This document shows, piece after piece, positions 1 to 6,909 of a stretch of DNA of 10,410 nt (position 1 is its first letter; each line of letters opens with the position of its first letter). The notes under the pieces are model-generated. The model worked only from the letters and a program-made list of their open reading frames with translations. It did not search any database and was not told where the DNA came from. This DNA is from an uncultured Opitutales bacterium (lineage in GTDB: Bacteria; Verrucomicrobiota; Verrucomicrobiia; Opitutales; UBA9783): positions 1 through 10,410 of the forward strand of contig CAKUXH010000032.1 of the NCBI GenBank assembly GCA_934700265.1, read 5' to 3'. Both the position numbers and the translations under genes were made by a program.

Positions 1-1714
1 GAGCTGGGCTAGCTAGATCCTGAGCTTTTACAACTTTTAAAAATTCTAATAATTGTTCTGCTTTTATCGTTGGGATAAGTTCTTTTTCTTTCCGTTCGAC
101 GTATTTAGTACCAATCAAATTTTCAATAATTTGAGCACGTGTTGCTGGGGTTCCTAACCCTTTTTCTTTCATTGCTTCAGCCAATTCATCATCTTCCACA
201 AATTGACCTGCACGTTCCATACTTGCGAGCAAAGTTGCTTCCGTAAATCTTGCTGGTGGGCGTGTTTCATCAGCATTAATTTCAAATTTTACAGAGGCAG
301 ATTGATGATTATCTTCATCAACTAAGGCAGGCATGCTATCTTTTACTTCAGTTTTCCGTGTAATTTCCATCCATCCAGGATTTACAAGAATTTTTCCTTC
401 AGTTTTAAATGTGAATTCGGTTTGTTGGGTTAGGCGTGTTGTGACTGCAAATTCAGCTGCCGGAAAAAATACAGATAAGAAACGCCGTACTACTAAATCA
501 TAAACCTTCTGTTCACTTTCCTTCATGTTTTTTGGAAGTGTTCCTGTTGGAATAATAGCAAAGTGATCGGAGATTGCTTTATTATTAAAAACAATTTTTG
601 ATGATGAATTTACCCAATGATTTTCGATAATTTTTTGAGTAAAAGATTCATAGGTTTCTCCCAAATTTTTCATGGTTGCAATACAAGTAGGTGCATAGTC
701 TTCAGGGAGTGCTTTTGAATCAGTACGTGGATAGGTCAAGGCTTTGTGCTTTTCATACAAAGCTTGCGCCATATCAAGTGTAAATTTAGCCGAATAACCA
801 AATCGTTGATTACATTCACGTTGTAAAGAAGTTAGATCAAAAAGGCGAGGAGCTGACTGTTTTGTGATTTTTGTTGACTCTTCAACATGCCATAGTTCTT
901 TTTGCTGAGAATTTAACTGTGATATTATATTGTTAACTTCAGCTTGTGTCCAAAAGCGATCACTGCGATCATCTTCATTTAATTTTTTAAAATTATTGCG
1001 CTGAAGCCAGCCAGCGTAAATACCGTTTTTTATTTGAAAACTACCAGAAATACGCCAAAAAGGAATAGGGTGAAAAGATTGAATTGTTTTTTCACGCTCA
1101 CAAATAAGCGCTAAAGTGGGTGTTTGTACACGTCCAACGCTGGCAACTTCGCCGCGTCTTGATCCTAACATGCGCCCTGTAACAGCTCGTGTTCCATTAA
1201 TACCTACGAGCCAGTCAGCTTCAGAACGACAACGAGCAGCTTCCTCTAGAGATTGCATACTTTCTGAAGAACGTAGATGATTAAAAGCATCTCTAATAGA
1301 ATCGGGTGTCATGGATGATAACCATAAACGTTGCTTTGGTTTATCACATTTAGCTAATTCACATAAGTAAGCAAAAATTAACTCGCCTTCTCGACCAGCA
1401 TCGCAAGCGTTAATAAGGCCGTCAATATCCTCACGCTGCATTAATTTTTTTAGAAACTTAAAGCGATCTTCTGTCTTTGCTATGGGTTTTAGAAGGAACT
1501 TTTCAGGTAAAATAGGAAGATTTTTTAAACTCCATCGTTGATATTTGGGGTCAAAATCTCCTGGCATATAAAGCTCAACTAAGTGTCCAAGAGCTGATGT
1601 AATAATCATATCTTCTCGTTCAAAATAACCATCTTTGTGTTGTTTAAATTTACCCAAAGCCTTTGCTAAATCTTTAGCAACACTTGGTTTTTCTGCTATA
1701 ACGAGCTGTTTCAT
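1..1714 (-). CDS. topB: DNA topoisomerase III, 3' end outside window
   Basis: Type IA topoisomerase, which cuts one DNA strand through a 5'-phosphotyrosine and passes or decatenates strands, acting with RecQ-type helicases at replication and recombination intermediates. My translation from ATG at 1714 is open for 571 codons to the window edge. It begins MKQLVIAEKPSVAKDLA, the TOPRIM start with Glu8. The acidic TOPRIM motif DAGREGE begins at Asp105, and the catalytic tyrosine lies in TYPRTDS at residue 328, the same number as in E. coli TopB. The late gate segment GLGTPATRAQIIENL is also present. The C-terminal tail, possibly with zinc fingers, lies outside. The start is chosen because the conserved LVIAEKPS follows directly; there is no Shine-Dalgarno before it. 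Nothing suggests a mobile-element copy, and the residues resemble the chromosomal PVC type. Identity is very secure. Confidence 0.96.
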   Translation of the reverse strand, partial: MKQLVIAEKPSVAKDLAKALGKFKQHKDGYFEREDMIITSALGHLVELYMPGDFDPKYQRWSLKNLPILPEKFLLKPIAKTEDRFKFLKKLMQREDIDGLINACDAGREGELIFAYLCELAKCDKPKQRLWLSSMTPDSIRDAFNHLRSSESMQSLEEAARCRSEADWLVGINGTRAVTGRMLGSRRGEVASVGRVQTPTLALICEREKTIQSFHPIPFWRISGSFQIKNGIYAGWLQRNNFKKLNEDDRSDRFWTQAEVNNIISQLNSQQKELWHVEESTKITKQSAPRLFDLTSLQRECNQRFGYSAKFTLDMAQALYEKHKALTYPRTDSKALPEDYAPTCIATMKNLGETYESFTQKIIENHWVNSSSKIVFNNKAISDHFAIIPTGTLPKNMKESEQKVYDLVVRRFLSVFFPAAEFAVTTRLTQQTEFTFKTEGKILVNPGWMEITRKTEVKDSMPALVDEDNHQSASVKFEINADETRPPARFTEATLLASMERAGQFVEDDELAEAMKEKGLGTPATRAQIIENLIGTKYVERKEKELIPTIKAEQLLEFLKVVKAQDLASPA

Positions 1715-1736
1715 ATGATTCTAACTAACGATAATA

Positions 1737-1765
1737 GATATAGGATATCTTAAAAGATTTTTCAA
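1737..1765 (-). promoter_or_regulatory. Predicted sigma-70-type promoter of topB
   Basis: Read on the minus strand, TTGAAA (1765-1760) is followed after 17 nt by TATATC (1742-1737). Transcription would start near 1730 and give a leader of about 16 nt without a ribosome binding site. The -35 box lies inside the inverted repeat 1753-1784, so a protein or structure at that repeat could affect initiation. In DNA this AT-rich a chance match is possible. Confidence 0.4.
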
Positions 1766-1801
1766 GATAAATCTAAAAATCTTTGATTTTTAAAAATCAA
1801 A
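1753..1801. repeat. Two adjoining A/T-rich palindromes upstream of topB
   Basis: AAAGATTTTT (1753-1762) and AAAAATCTTT (1775-1784) form a perfect 10-bp inverted repeat around a 12-nt loop. Immediately adjoining, TTTGATTTTT/AAAAATCAAA (1782-1801) is a perfect 20-bp palindrome without a loop. They share bases 1782-1784, so the two structures compete. They sit between the flagellin terminator and topB and cover the predicted topB -35 box. The function is unknown: an operator, a cruciform-prone site or a weak processing hairpin are all possible. Confidence 0.6.
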
Positions 1802-1894
1802 ACAATAGGTCTAGCAGGTAATGATATTGTACTATGAAAATAAAAAATTTGAATTATTTTTTGAATCTACATTATTGAGGAGTAACTATAGTAA

Positions 1895-1924
1895 AATAAC
1901 CACGGATAAATTTCCATGGTTATT
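1895..1924 (-). terminator. Rho-independent terminator of the flagellin gene
   Basis: Starting 8 nt beyond the flagellin stop, the minus-strand RNA reads AAUAACCAUGG, an 8-nt loop, then CCGUGGUUAUU. This is an 11-bp stem with a single U.G pair. The 3' arm runs straight into UUAC, so the U tract (AUUUUAC) is short. Position and structure fit a terminator that keeps flagellin transcription out of topB. Confidence 0.7.
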
Positions 1925-1932
1925 AAATAAAA

Positions 1933-2730
1933 TTACCCATTGATAAGTCGTAGAGCTGTCTGTGGAAGCACATTGGCTTGCATTAACATTGCAGAGTTAG
2001 CTTGCGATAAAATTTGTAACTTACTAAATTGAGTTGATTCGTTGGCGACATCAGTATCTATGATTCGGCTATTTGCAGCTTCAAGATTTACCTTGTTAAT
2101 ACTCAACATGTCTTGTGCAAACTCTAAGCGATTGCTTTGAGCACCATTAGTGGCTCGATAGGTTGCAATAGATTGGATAGCATTTGTTAAGGTGCTTATT
2201 GTAAGCGATGAAAGTCCTGCACGACTAACTTTTGAAATGATGGTTCCTAATGTGCATTTAGCTAGTGTTAATGTTTGTGTACCACTTTCATTAATAACAA
2301 TACCGTTTAATTGTGATCCAAATAAAGTAACACCATTAAATGTTTCTCCTTTGTATACATTTAATTGTTTTAGTAAATTTTTGTATTCTGTATTATAATT
2401 ATCACGGTCGCTTGTAGATTTAGTTACATCATTATGCAACATTCTTAGTTCGGCAATACGCTCTAAAATTGTTCCAAATCCTTGAAGTGCTCCATCTTGC
2501 GTTTGTAAAAAAGAAACTGCATTCGCAAGGCATATTTTAACGGCTCCCGTGCGTTTTATACTAGCTTGCATCTTGACAGAAACAGCTAGACCTCCTGCAT
2601 CATCAGCAGGATTGTTAATCCGTTTACCACTTGATAAGCGGTTTAAGCTTTTTTCTAAAGCTGCGTGTGTGTTATTTAAGAAACGAGCTGCGTTTGAAGC
2701 TGTTTCATTTGTATTGATGGTTAGTCCCAT
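1933..2730 (-). CDS. fliC: Flagellin, compact D0-D1 type
   Basis: Filament subunit exported through the flagellar type III apparatus. The 265 residues are nearly all D0/D1 helices. The N-terminal conserved part runs from INTNETASNAARFL through LNRLSSGKRINNPADDAGGL (29-48) to about residue 137. A short variable segment (about 138-175) replaces the outer D2/D3 domains. The C-terminal conserved part has LEAANSRIIDTDVANEST (216-233) and ends QTALRLING. Cys67 and Cys159 are unusual, since most flagellins have none. The start is fixed by AAGGAGGA six nt upstream of ATG. The gene is monocistronic, with its own sigma-28 promoter, structured leader and terminator. Sequence style is closest in memory to Verrucomicrobia (Opitutae) flagellins. 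No other flagellar gene is in view, so filament assembly cannot be confirmed here. Confidence 0.96.
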   Translation of the reverse strand: MGLTINTNETASNAARFLNNTHAALEKSLNRLSSGKRINNPADDAGGLAVSVKMQASIKRTGAVKICLANAVSFLQTQDGALQGFGTILERIAELRMLHNDVTKSTSDRDNYNTEYKNLLKQLNVYKGETFNGVTLFGSQLNGIVINESGTQTLTLAKCTLGTIISKVSRAGLSSLTISTLTNAIQSIATYRATNGAQSNRLEFAQDMLSINKVNLEAANSRIIDTDVANESTQFSKLQILSQANSAMLMQANVLPQTALRLING

Positions 2731-2736
2731 ATTGTA

Positions 2737-2744
2737 TCCTCCTT
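2737..2744 (-). promoter_or_regulatory. Strong Shine-Dalgarno of flagellin
   Basis: The minus strand reads AAGGAGGA followed by TACAAT and the ATG at 2730. The 6-nt spacing is near ideal. It is the only clear Shine-Dalgarno before any start codon of a full-length gene in the window. It also contains ANGGA (AAGGA at 2744-2740), so it could be a CsrA-type repressor target. Confidence 0.9.
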
Positions 2745-2752
2745 GAATATTT

Positions 2753-2776
2753 ACTTATAACGTCCGTGTTATAAGT
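2753..2776 (-). promoter_or_regulatory. Hairpin in flagellin 5' leader with ACGGAC loop
   Basis: The minus-strand RNA reads ACUUAUAAC, loop ACGGAC, then GUUAUAAGU: a perfect 9-bp stem 8 nt upstream of the Shine-Dalgarno. The loop presents ANGGA, the core of CsrA/RsmA binding sites, which are typically displayed in hairpin loops. In Bacillus subtilis CsrA represses flagellin (hag) by binding one leader hairpin plus a site over the Shine-Dalgarno, and this layout is similar. The structure is seen directly; the CsrA role is inferred. There is no U tract, so it is not a terminator. Confidence 0.7.
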
Positions 2777-2781
2777 GCCAC
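2755..2781 (-). CDS. Possible 8-codon leader ORF in the flagellin 5' UTR
   Basis: On the minus strand AAGGAG (2796-2791) is followed after 9 nt by GTG and a reading frame coding (M)ALITRTL, ending TAA at 2755. It would lie at the very 5' end of the sigma-28 transcript and overlap most of the leader hairpin, so translating it would open that hairpin. So short an ORF can arise by chance, and AAGGAG may instead be a protein-binding site. Confidence 0.2.
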   Translation of the reverse strand: MALITRTL

Positions 2782-2804
2782 TGTGAATGGCTCCTTATTA
2801 TAAT

Positions 2805-2831
2805 AAATCGGCATTTTTTTAAAGAACTTTA
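2805..2831 (-). promoter_or_regulatory. Sigma-28 (FliA) promoter of flagellin
   Basis: On the minus strand TAAA (2831-2828), a spacer of exactly 15 nt, then GCCGATTT (2812-2805). The enterobacterial sigma-28 consensus is TAAA-N15-GCCGATAA, so all -35 bases and six of eight -10 bases match. Transcription should start near 2798, giving a leader of about 68 nt. It implies a FliA-type late flagellar sigma factor elsewhere in the genome. Confidence 0.88.
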
Positions 2832-2839
2832 GTATTTTT

Positions 2840-2868
2840 TTGACTTTTTTTTTAAATTTTTGTAAATT
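2840..2868 (+). promoter_or_regulatory. Predicted sigma-70-type promoter of the LysM gene
   Basis: TTGACT (2840-2845), 17 nt, TAAATT (2863-2868). The start point would fall at about 2875, on the ATG itself, implying a leaderless mRNA. Only 8 bp separate its -35 from the -35 of the divergent sigma-28 promoter, so the two polymerases would compete for the site. The T-rich surroundings weaken the call. Confidence 0.45.
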
Positions 2869-2874
2869 ATATAC

Positions 2875-4215
2875 ATGCAAGCACAATTTGTAGGAATTTT
2901 TTTATTAGGAACAACGTTATTGCAAGGTGATTTGGCTATTTCAAATTCTCCAAATTCGCCTCATAGAAAACTTAGCGAATTAACAAAAGATGTGTCTGTT
3001 TTAAAGCAAGAAATTAAAGCGATACAAGATGTAAAAGGGGATTTCGCAGAAATTTTAAAAAGAATTTTTGCGAATGAAACACAACAAGCTGCTTCTTATG
3101 AACAGATAAAAAATATGAATACTGAGATGGATAGTGTGAAAAAGCAGTACGAAGATTTTAGACAAATATTTGCCACTTCTGCAGAGGAACAAAAAAATCG
3201 TGAGCAGCAGTTAAAAACTGAAAATGAAGCTTTGAAGGTTGAAATAAATAATTTGAAAATTTTGTGTGATACGTTAACTCAGCAACCACAAATTCTTGAG
3301 CAAAAACTTCAACAACTTCAGGCGGAAAACAATAATTATAAACAAAAATCTCAAGAAGTGAACGAATTAAAGGCTTCGGTAGTAGCCTTTCAGTCTGAGT
3401 TAGCAAGTATTAATGATAAATTGAATCATACGACAAACTTGGTTGAATTGCAATCAGATAATAATGCAACTAATAAAAACTTTCCGACAATAGAAGAGAT
3501 AAGTACACAGTTAGAGCAAATAAATAAAAGTCTTTCTTTTGTAAAATCTACAACAGATAATTTGGTAATATCGAGAGAAAATATGGAAAAATATTTGCAA
3601 GATCTTTATGCAGAAGTAAATGAGAAATTTAATACAATTGCTAAAGTTATAGATAGAAAAGAAAATTCTTTTAACACTCTTAAAGAGATAAATGAGAAGG
3701 TATCTAGTTTTCAAGAAAAGTACAGCAAACTTGATACCTTTAATGATGTTTTGCTTGATTTTCAAAATGATTTAGCTCAATTGAAGGATTCAACTTTTGC
3801 TTTAAGTGTATCAAAAGAAAATTTAGAAAAAAATTTACAAAATTTTACAAAACTAACAGATGATAAATTTAAAGAAATAAAACAGGCGAAATCAGATGTA
3901 TCAAAAAATGAAGTTGTTAAGAATCAGTTAAATGATTTTAAACAAGAATTGGTGGATAAATGTAAGCGTATTTGCAAAAAAAGTTTTGATAAGACCAATG
4001 AACAAATACAAAGTATTGTGCAGCAAGTTCAGACAAAAATTGATAGCTTAAAATCTAGAACATTTTCTAAGCATATCATATTGTCTGGAGAATCTTTGAG
4101 CTCTATTGCAAAACGTTATTCTACATCGCCAGAGCAAATTTTAATTACAAATAATATCCAAAGTGCACGAGAATTGCGTGTTGGAGATACAATTATTGTT
4201 CCTAACAATATTTAA
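2875..4215 (+). CDS. Long coiled-coil protein with C-terminal LysM domain
   Basis: 446 residues. Residues 4-17 are hydrophobic and may be a signal peptide or anchor, although the segment lacks the usual Lys/Arg before it. Residues about 33-395 are rich in Gln, Glu, Lys, Asn and Leu with heptad-like spacing, predicting an extended coiled coil. Residues 400-446 are a LysM domain (SGESLSSIAKRYSTSPEQI ... LRVGDTIIVP), which in known families binds peptidoglycan or chitin-like glycans. Residues 209-257 and 289-337 are related repeats 80 residues apart. ATG at 2875 is the only likely start: an in-frame stop lies at 2863, and no ribosome binding site is visible. Likely an envelope protein linking to or spacing from the cell wall; the exact role is unknown. 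Its 3' end overlaps the next convergent gene by 4 nt. Confidence 0.85.
   Translation: MQAQFVGIFLLGTTLLQGDLAISNSPNSPHRKLSELTKDVSVLKQEIKAIQDVKGDFAEILKRIFANETQQAASYEQIKNMNTEMDSVKKQYEDFRQIFATSAEEQKNREQQLKTENEALKVEINNLKILCDTLTQQPQILEQKLQQLQAENNNYKQKSQEVNELKASVVAFQSELASINDKLNHTTNLVELQSDNNATNKNFPTIEEISTQLEQINKSLSFVKSTTDNLVISRENMEKYLQDLYAEVNEKFNTIAKVIDRKENSFNTLKEINEKVSSFQEKYSKLDTFNDVLLDFQNDLAQLKDSTFALSVSKENLEKNLQNFTKLTDDKFKEIKQAKSDVSKNEVVKNQLNDFKQELVDKCKRICKKSFDKTNEQIQSIVQQVQTKIDSLKSRTFSKHIILSGESLSSIAKRYSTSPEQILITNNIQSARELRVGDTIIVPNNI
3499..3645 (+). repeat. Internal protein repeat, copy 1 (LysM protein)
   Basis: Residues 209-257 of the coiled-coil protein. The best conserved part is ISRENMEKYLQ followed by NEKF. 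It aligns without gaps to residues 289-337 (SVSKENLEKNLQ followed by DDKF). The copies have diverged at the DNA level, so this is an old duplication. Confidence 0.6.
3739..3885 (+). repeat. Internal protein repeat, copy 2 (LysM protein)
   Basis: Residues 289-337, offset exactly 80 residues from copy 1. Shared spacing includes the (R/K)EN(M/L)EK.LQ core and (E/D)KF about ten residues later. A possible third, weaker relative lies around residues 168-195 (VVAFQSELASINDKLN). Confidence 0.6.
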
Positions 4216-5111
4216 AATAATTCGATTTGTTTAGTGGTAAAATGTTTTTTAAATTTGTTTGCAAGTTTTGGCAAACCCAATTGTTCAAGTAAATTGGTTA
4301 AAGTTGGGTAATCTTTTTTGCAGTTAGAGCATCCTAATAATATTTCTTCTGCATAAATAGGATTACAATCCAATTTTGCCAATGCTTTGTTTTTATTAAG
4401 TAAATCTTTTGATTCAGAAAGCACTGTTTTAAATCGTTCAGGTGTTATTGAGTTTATTTGAGTTAACAAATGATCTAACGTTCCATAAATTGCTAGCCAT
4501 TTGGCAGCTGTTTTAGGGCCTACCCCTTGAATTCCTGGGTAATTATCTGCGGTATCACCCATTAAAGCAAGAAAATCAACAATTTGTTCAGGATATACCT
4601 GCATTTTATTGAAAACCCCTAGACGGTCTAACAGGTTCCACCCTTGATTGGAGGGAATTAGTTGTGAGACAACTGTATTAACGCACTGCATTAAATCTTT
4701 ATCAGCGCTTACAATTACAGTTTTTTCATTTACTGAAGATGTTTTTTGACACAAAGAACCGATTAAATCATCTGCCTCAACCCCTTTTTTTTCATAACAA
4801 AAGCCGCCTAACAAAGGGATAATTTTTTTTATATAAGGGATCTGAACTTTAAATTCTTCGGGGGTAGCAGAACGATTAGCTTTATATTCTTTTAAAAGCC
4901 CTAGACGACGTTCTGATCGACTACAATCAAAACAGACGATAAGATGTTGATATTTTACGGTTTGTTCTAATGCAAATATCGAATTTACAAATCCATAGAT
5001 TGCATTGACAGGGAGTTTTTGGTTATTGCTCAATTGTTTAACGCCATAAAAACAGCGAAAAGCTAAGTTGTTACCGTCAATGATAACGTATTTTGCGGAA
5101 ACTACCTCCAT
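4212..5111 (-). CDS. Stand-alone 5'-3' exonuclease (PolA N-terminal/FEN family)
   Basis: 299 residues matching the 5'-nuclease domain of DNA polymerase I, with no polymerase domain attached. It would remove 5' flaps and RNA primers during Okazaki-fragment maturation and repair. The metal-binding acids are all visible: Asp12 (VIIDGNN), Asp62 (VCFDCS), Glu112/Asp114/Asp115 (EADDLIG), Asp137/Asp139 (SADKDLMQ), Asp186 and Asp189 (MGDTADNYPG). The helix-hairpin-helix DNA-binding turn GIQGVGPKTAAKW follows at 193-205. ATG overlaps the lepA stop (TAATG) and no ribosome site precedes it, so translation is probably coupled. It is the last gene of the operon. Similar free-standing proteins include E. 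coli Xni, but this one keeps the full acid set and so should be an active nuclease. Confidence 0.93.
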   Translation of the reverse strand: MEVVSAKYVIIDGNNLAFRCFYGVKQLSNNQKLPVNAIYGFVNSIFALEQTVKYQHLIVCFDCSRSERRLGLLKEYKANRSATPEEFKVQIPYIKKIIPLLGGFCYEKKGVEADDLIGSLCQKTSSVNEKTVIVSADKDLMQCVNTVVSQLIPSNQGWNLLDRLGVFNKMQVYPEQIVDFLALMGDTADNYPGIQGVGPKTAAKWLAIYGTLDHLLTQINSITPERFKTVLSESKDLLNKNKALAKLDCNPIYAEEILLGCSNCKKDYPTLTNLLEQLGLPKLANKFKKHFTTKQIELF

Positions 5112-6907
5112 TAAGATTCTGTTGTTGATTTTAAAATATCTACAAATGTTTCTTGAGGTATCGAAACCTTTCCAATTTGTTTCATGCGTTTCTTACCTTC
5201 TTTTTGTTTTTCAAGCAATTTTCGCTTACGTGTAATATCTCCCCCATAACATTTAGCTGTAACATCTTTACGGTAAGCACCTAAGGTTTCACGTGCTATA
5301 ATTTTGCCCCAAACACTTGCTTGGATAGGCACTTTAAACATCTGCTTAGGTAGTAAGTTTTTTAAACGTTCACATAGAATGCGGCCTTGATATTCAGCTT
5401 TACTACGATGAACAATACTAGAAAAAGCATCTACCGGTTCACCATTAACCATAATATCCATTTTTACAAGGTCTGAACGAACATAATCACTAAGCTCATA
5501 GTCCATAGATCCGTATCCTTTAGTCAAACTCTTTAAACGATCGTTAAAGTCAAGTAATATTTCGTTTAATGGCAGTGTACATGATAAAAGAATGCGTTGT
5601 TCATCCAATGTTTCTGTGGATAAACATTCACCACGTTTTTCACGAATTAGTTCTAAAATACTGCCAATTGCATCATTGGGGATATGGATAGAAGCTTTTA
5701 TGGTAGGCTCTTCGATATAATTTACATAGGAAGGCTCAGGTAATCGCAGTGGATTGTCGACATCGATCGTTGTTCCATTAGTTAAATGTACATGATAAAC
5801 TACACTAGGATAGGTTGCAATAAGGTCTAAATCATATTCTCTACGTAAACGTTCTTGTATAATTTCCATGTGTAGTAAGCCTAAAAAACCACAACGGAAT
5901 CCAAAACCTAAAGCAGTTGAATTTTCTGATTGGAATGTTAAAGATGCATCGTTCAATTGTAGTTTAAACAATCCAGTTTTTAGTCTTTCATAGTCTTTTG
6001 TATCTAAAGGATAAAGTCCACTAAAAACCATAGGCTTTATTTCTTTATACCCATGCAAGGGTTCATTAGCAGGTCGTTGTGTTAACGTTAAAGTATCACC
6101 AATTTTAATATCTGTTAATGTTTTTAAGTTTGTTACAACATAACCCACATCTCCAGCTTTTAAACCATCTGTTGCTTGCATATGGGGGGTAAAGACACCA
6201 ACTTCTTTTGCTTGAGAGACAGTTCCATTGCGCATCATTACAATGGATTGTCCTGGTTTTAAGTTCCCATTAAAAATTCTCACATAACAAATAAGCCCTT
6301 TATAAGTGTCATAAGTTGCATCAAAAATTAATGCTTGTAAAGGAGCATTTTCATTACCTTTTGGAGCTGGAATACGTTTAACCACTTCCCCTAATAATTC
6401 AGATACGCCACTTCCCGTTTTGCCACTAACATTTAAGGTTTCACTTGCAGGTATTGCTAAAATATCTTCTAGTTGTTTCTTAACCTTTTCTACATTTGAA
6501 CTTGGTAGATCAATTTTATTTAATACTGGAATGATGACTAAGCCTCCTTGGATGGCTAAAAGCGCATTTGCTACAGTTTGTGCTTCAATTCCTTGGGAAG
6601 CATCTACCAGTAGAATAGCTCCTTCACATGCTGCTAAACTGCGAGAAACTTCATATGAAAAATCAACATGTCCTGGGGTGTCTATTAAATTAAATATATA
6701 ATCTTTACCTTCGTAATTATATCGCATGGTTACAGGATGTGATTTAATTGTGATTCCTTTCTCACGTTCTAAATCCATAGAATCAAGTAACTGTTCCTGC
6801 ATTTTACGTTTTTCAATCGTTTGTGTCATTTCTAACAAACGATCTGATAACGTTGTTTTTCCATGATCTACGTGAGCAATGATGCAAAAATTACGAATAG
6901 AGTCCAT
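5111..6907 (-). CDS. lepA: Elongation factor 4 (LepA), ribosomal GTPase
   Basis: 598 residues, the normal length (E. coli about 599). This translational GTPase resembles EF-G, acts on ribosomes and affects initiation, assembly and stalled elongation. G1 AHVDHGKTT is at 11-19, G3 DTPGH at 76-80 with the catalytic His80, and G4 NKID at 130-133. The EF4-specific C-terminal tail YGGDITRKRKLLEKQK starts near residue 554 and continues to GKVSIP. G5 reads SGKTG rather than the common SAKTG. The sequence EQLLDSMDLERE followed by GITIK resembles chlamydial and verrucomicrobial LepA. The gene begins 2 nt after the fabD stop and has no Shine-Dalgarno, consistent with translational coupling in an operon. 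Identity is certain. Confidence 0.98.
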   Translation of the reverse strand: MDSIRNFCIIAHVDHGKTTLSDRLLEMTQTIEKRKMQEQLLDSMDLEREKGITIKSHPVTMRYNYEGKDYIFNLIDTPGHVDFSYEVSRSLAACEGAILLVDASQGIEAQTVANALLAIQGGLVIIPVLNKIDLPSSNVEKVKKQLEDILAIPASETLNVSGKTGSGVSELLGEVVKRIPAPKGNENAPLQALIFDATYDTYKGLICYVRIFNGNLKPGQSIVMMRNGTVSQAKEVGVFTPHMQATDGLKAGDVGYVVTNLKTLTDIKIGDTLTLTQRPANEPLHGYKEIKPMVFSGLYPLDTKDYERLKTGLFKLQLNDASLTFQSENSTALGFGFRCGFLGLLHMEIIQERLRREYDLDLIATYPSVVYHVHLTNGTTIDVDNPLRLPEPSYVNYIEEPTIKASIHIPNDAIGSILELIREKRGECLSTETLDEQRILLSCTLPLNEILLDFNDRLKSLTKGYGSMDYELSDYVRSDLVKMDIMVNGEPVDAFSSIVHRSKAEYQGRILCERLKNLLPKQMFKVPIQASVWGKIIARETLGAYRKDVTAKCYGGDITRKRKLLEKQKEGKKRMKQIGKVSIPQETFVDILKSTTES

Positions 6908-6909
6908 GA

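Noticed and set aside
1388..1402. TOPRIM motif DAGREGE in TopB, with Gly where E. coli has the second Asp
   Set aside because: Many bacterial TopB proteins carry DAGRE at this site, so it does not suggest inactivity.
1..1714. TopB as evidence of an integrative element
   Set aside because: No integrase, relaxase, attachment repeat or partition gene nearby; flanking genes are flagellar and housekeeping.
1877..1882. GAGGAG on the plus strand, like a ribosome binding site
   Set aside because: No start codon follows at a usable distance; stops come first and the region holds no plus-strand ORF.
2192..2398. Plus-strand ORF of 68 codons inside the flagellin gene
   Set aside because: Lies wholly antisense to a well-supported flagellin and has no promoter, ribosome site or recognisable protein. 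The ORFs at 2549-2746, 6420-6701, 7293-7565 and 7553-7735 are antisense shadows of the same kind.
3158..3765. Minus-strand ORFs of 82 and 84 codons inside the LysM gene
   Set aside because: Antisense to a low-complexity AT-rich coiled-coil gene. Their Phe/Ile/Tyr-rich products are what the reverse strand of Lys/Glu/Asn codons gives.
4257..4276. GTTTGC/GCAAAC hairpin near the 3' end of the exonuclease gene
   Set aside because: Only 6 bp, within coding sequence and without a clean U tract. Not convincing as a terminator for either convergent gene.
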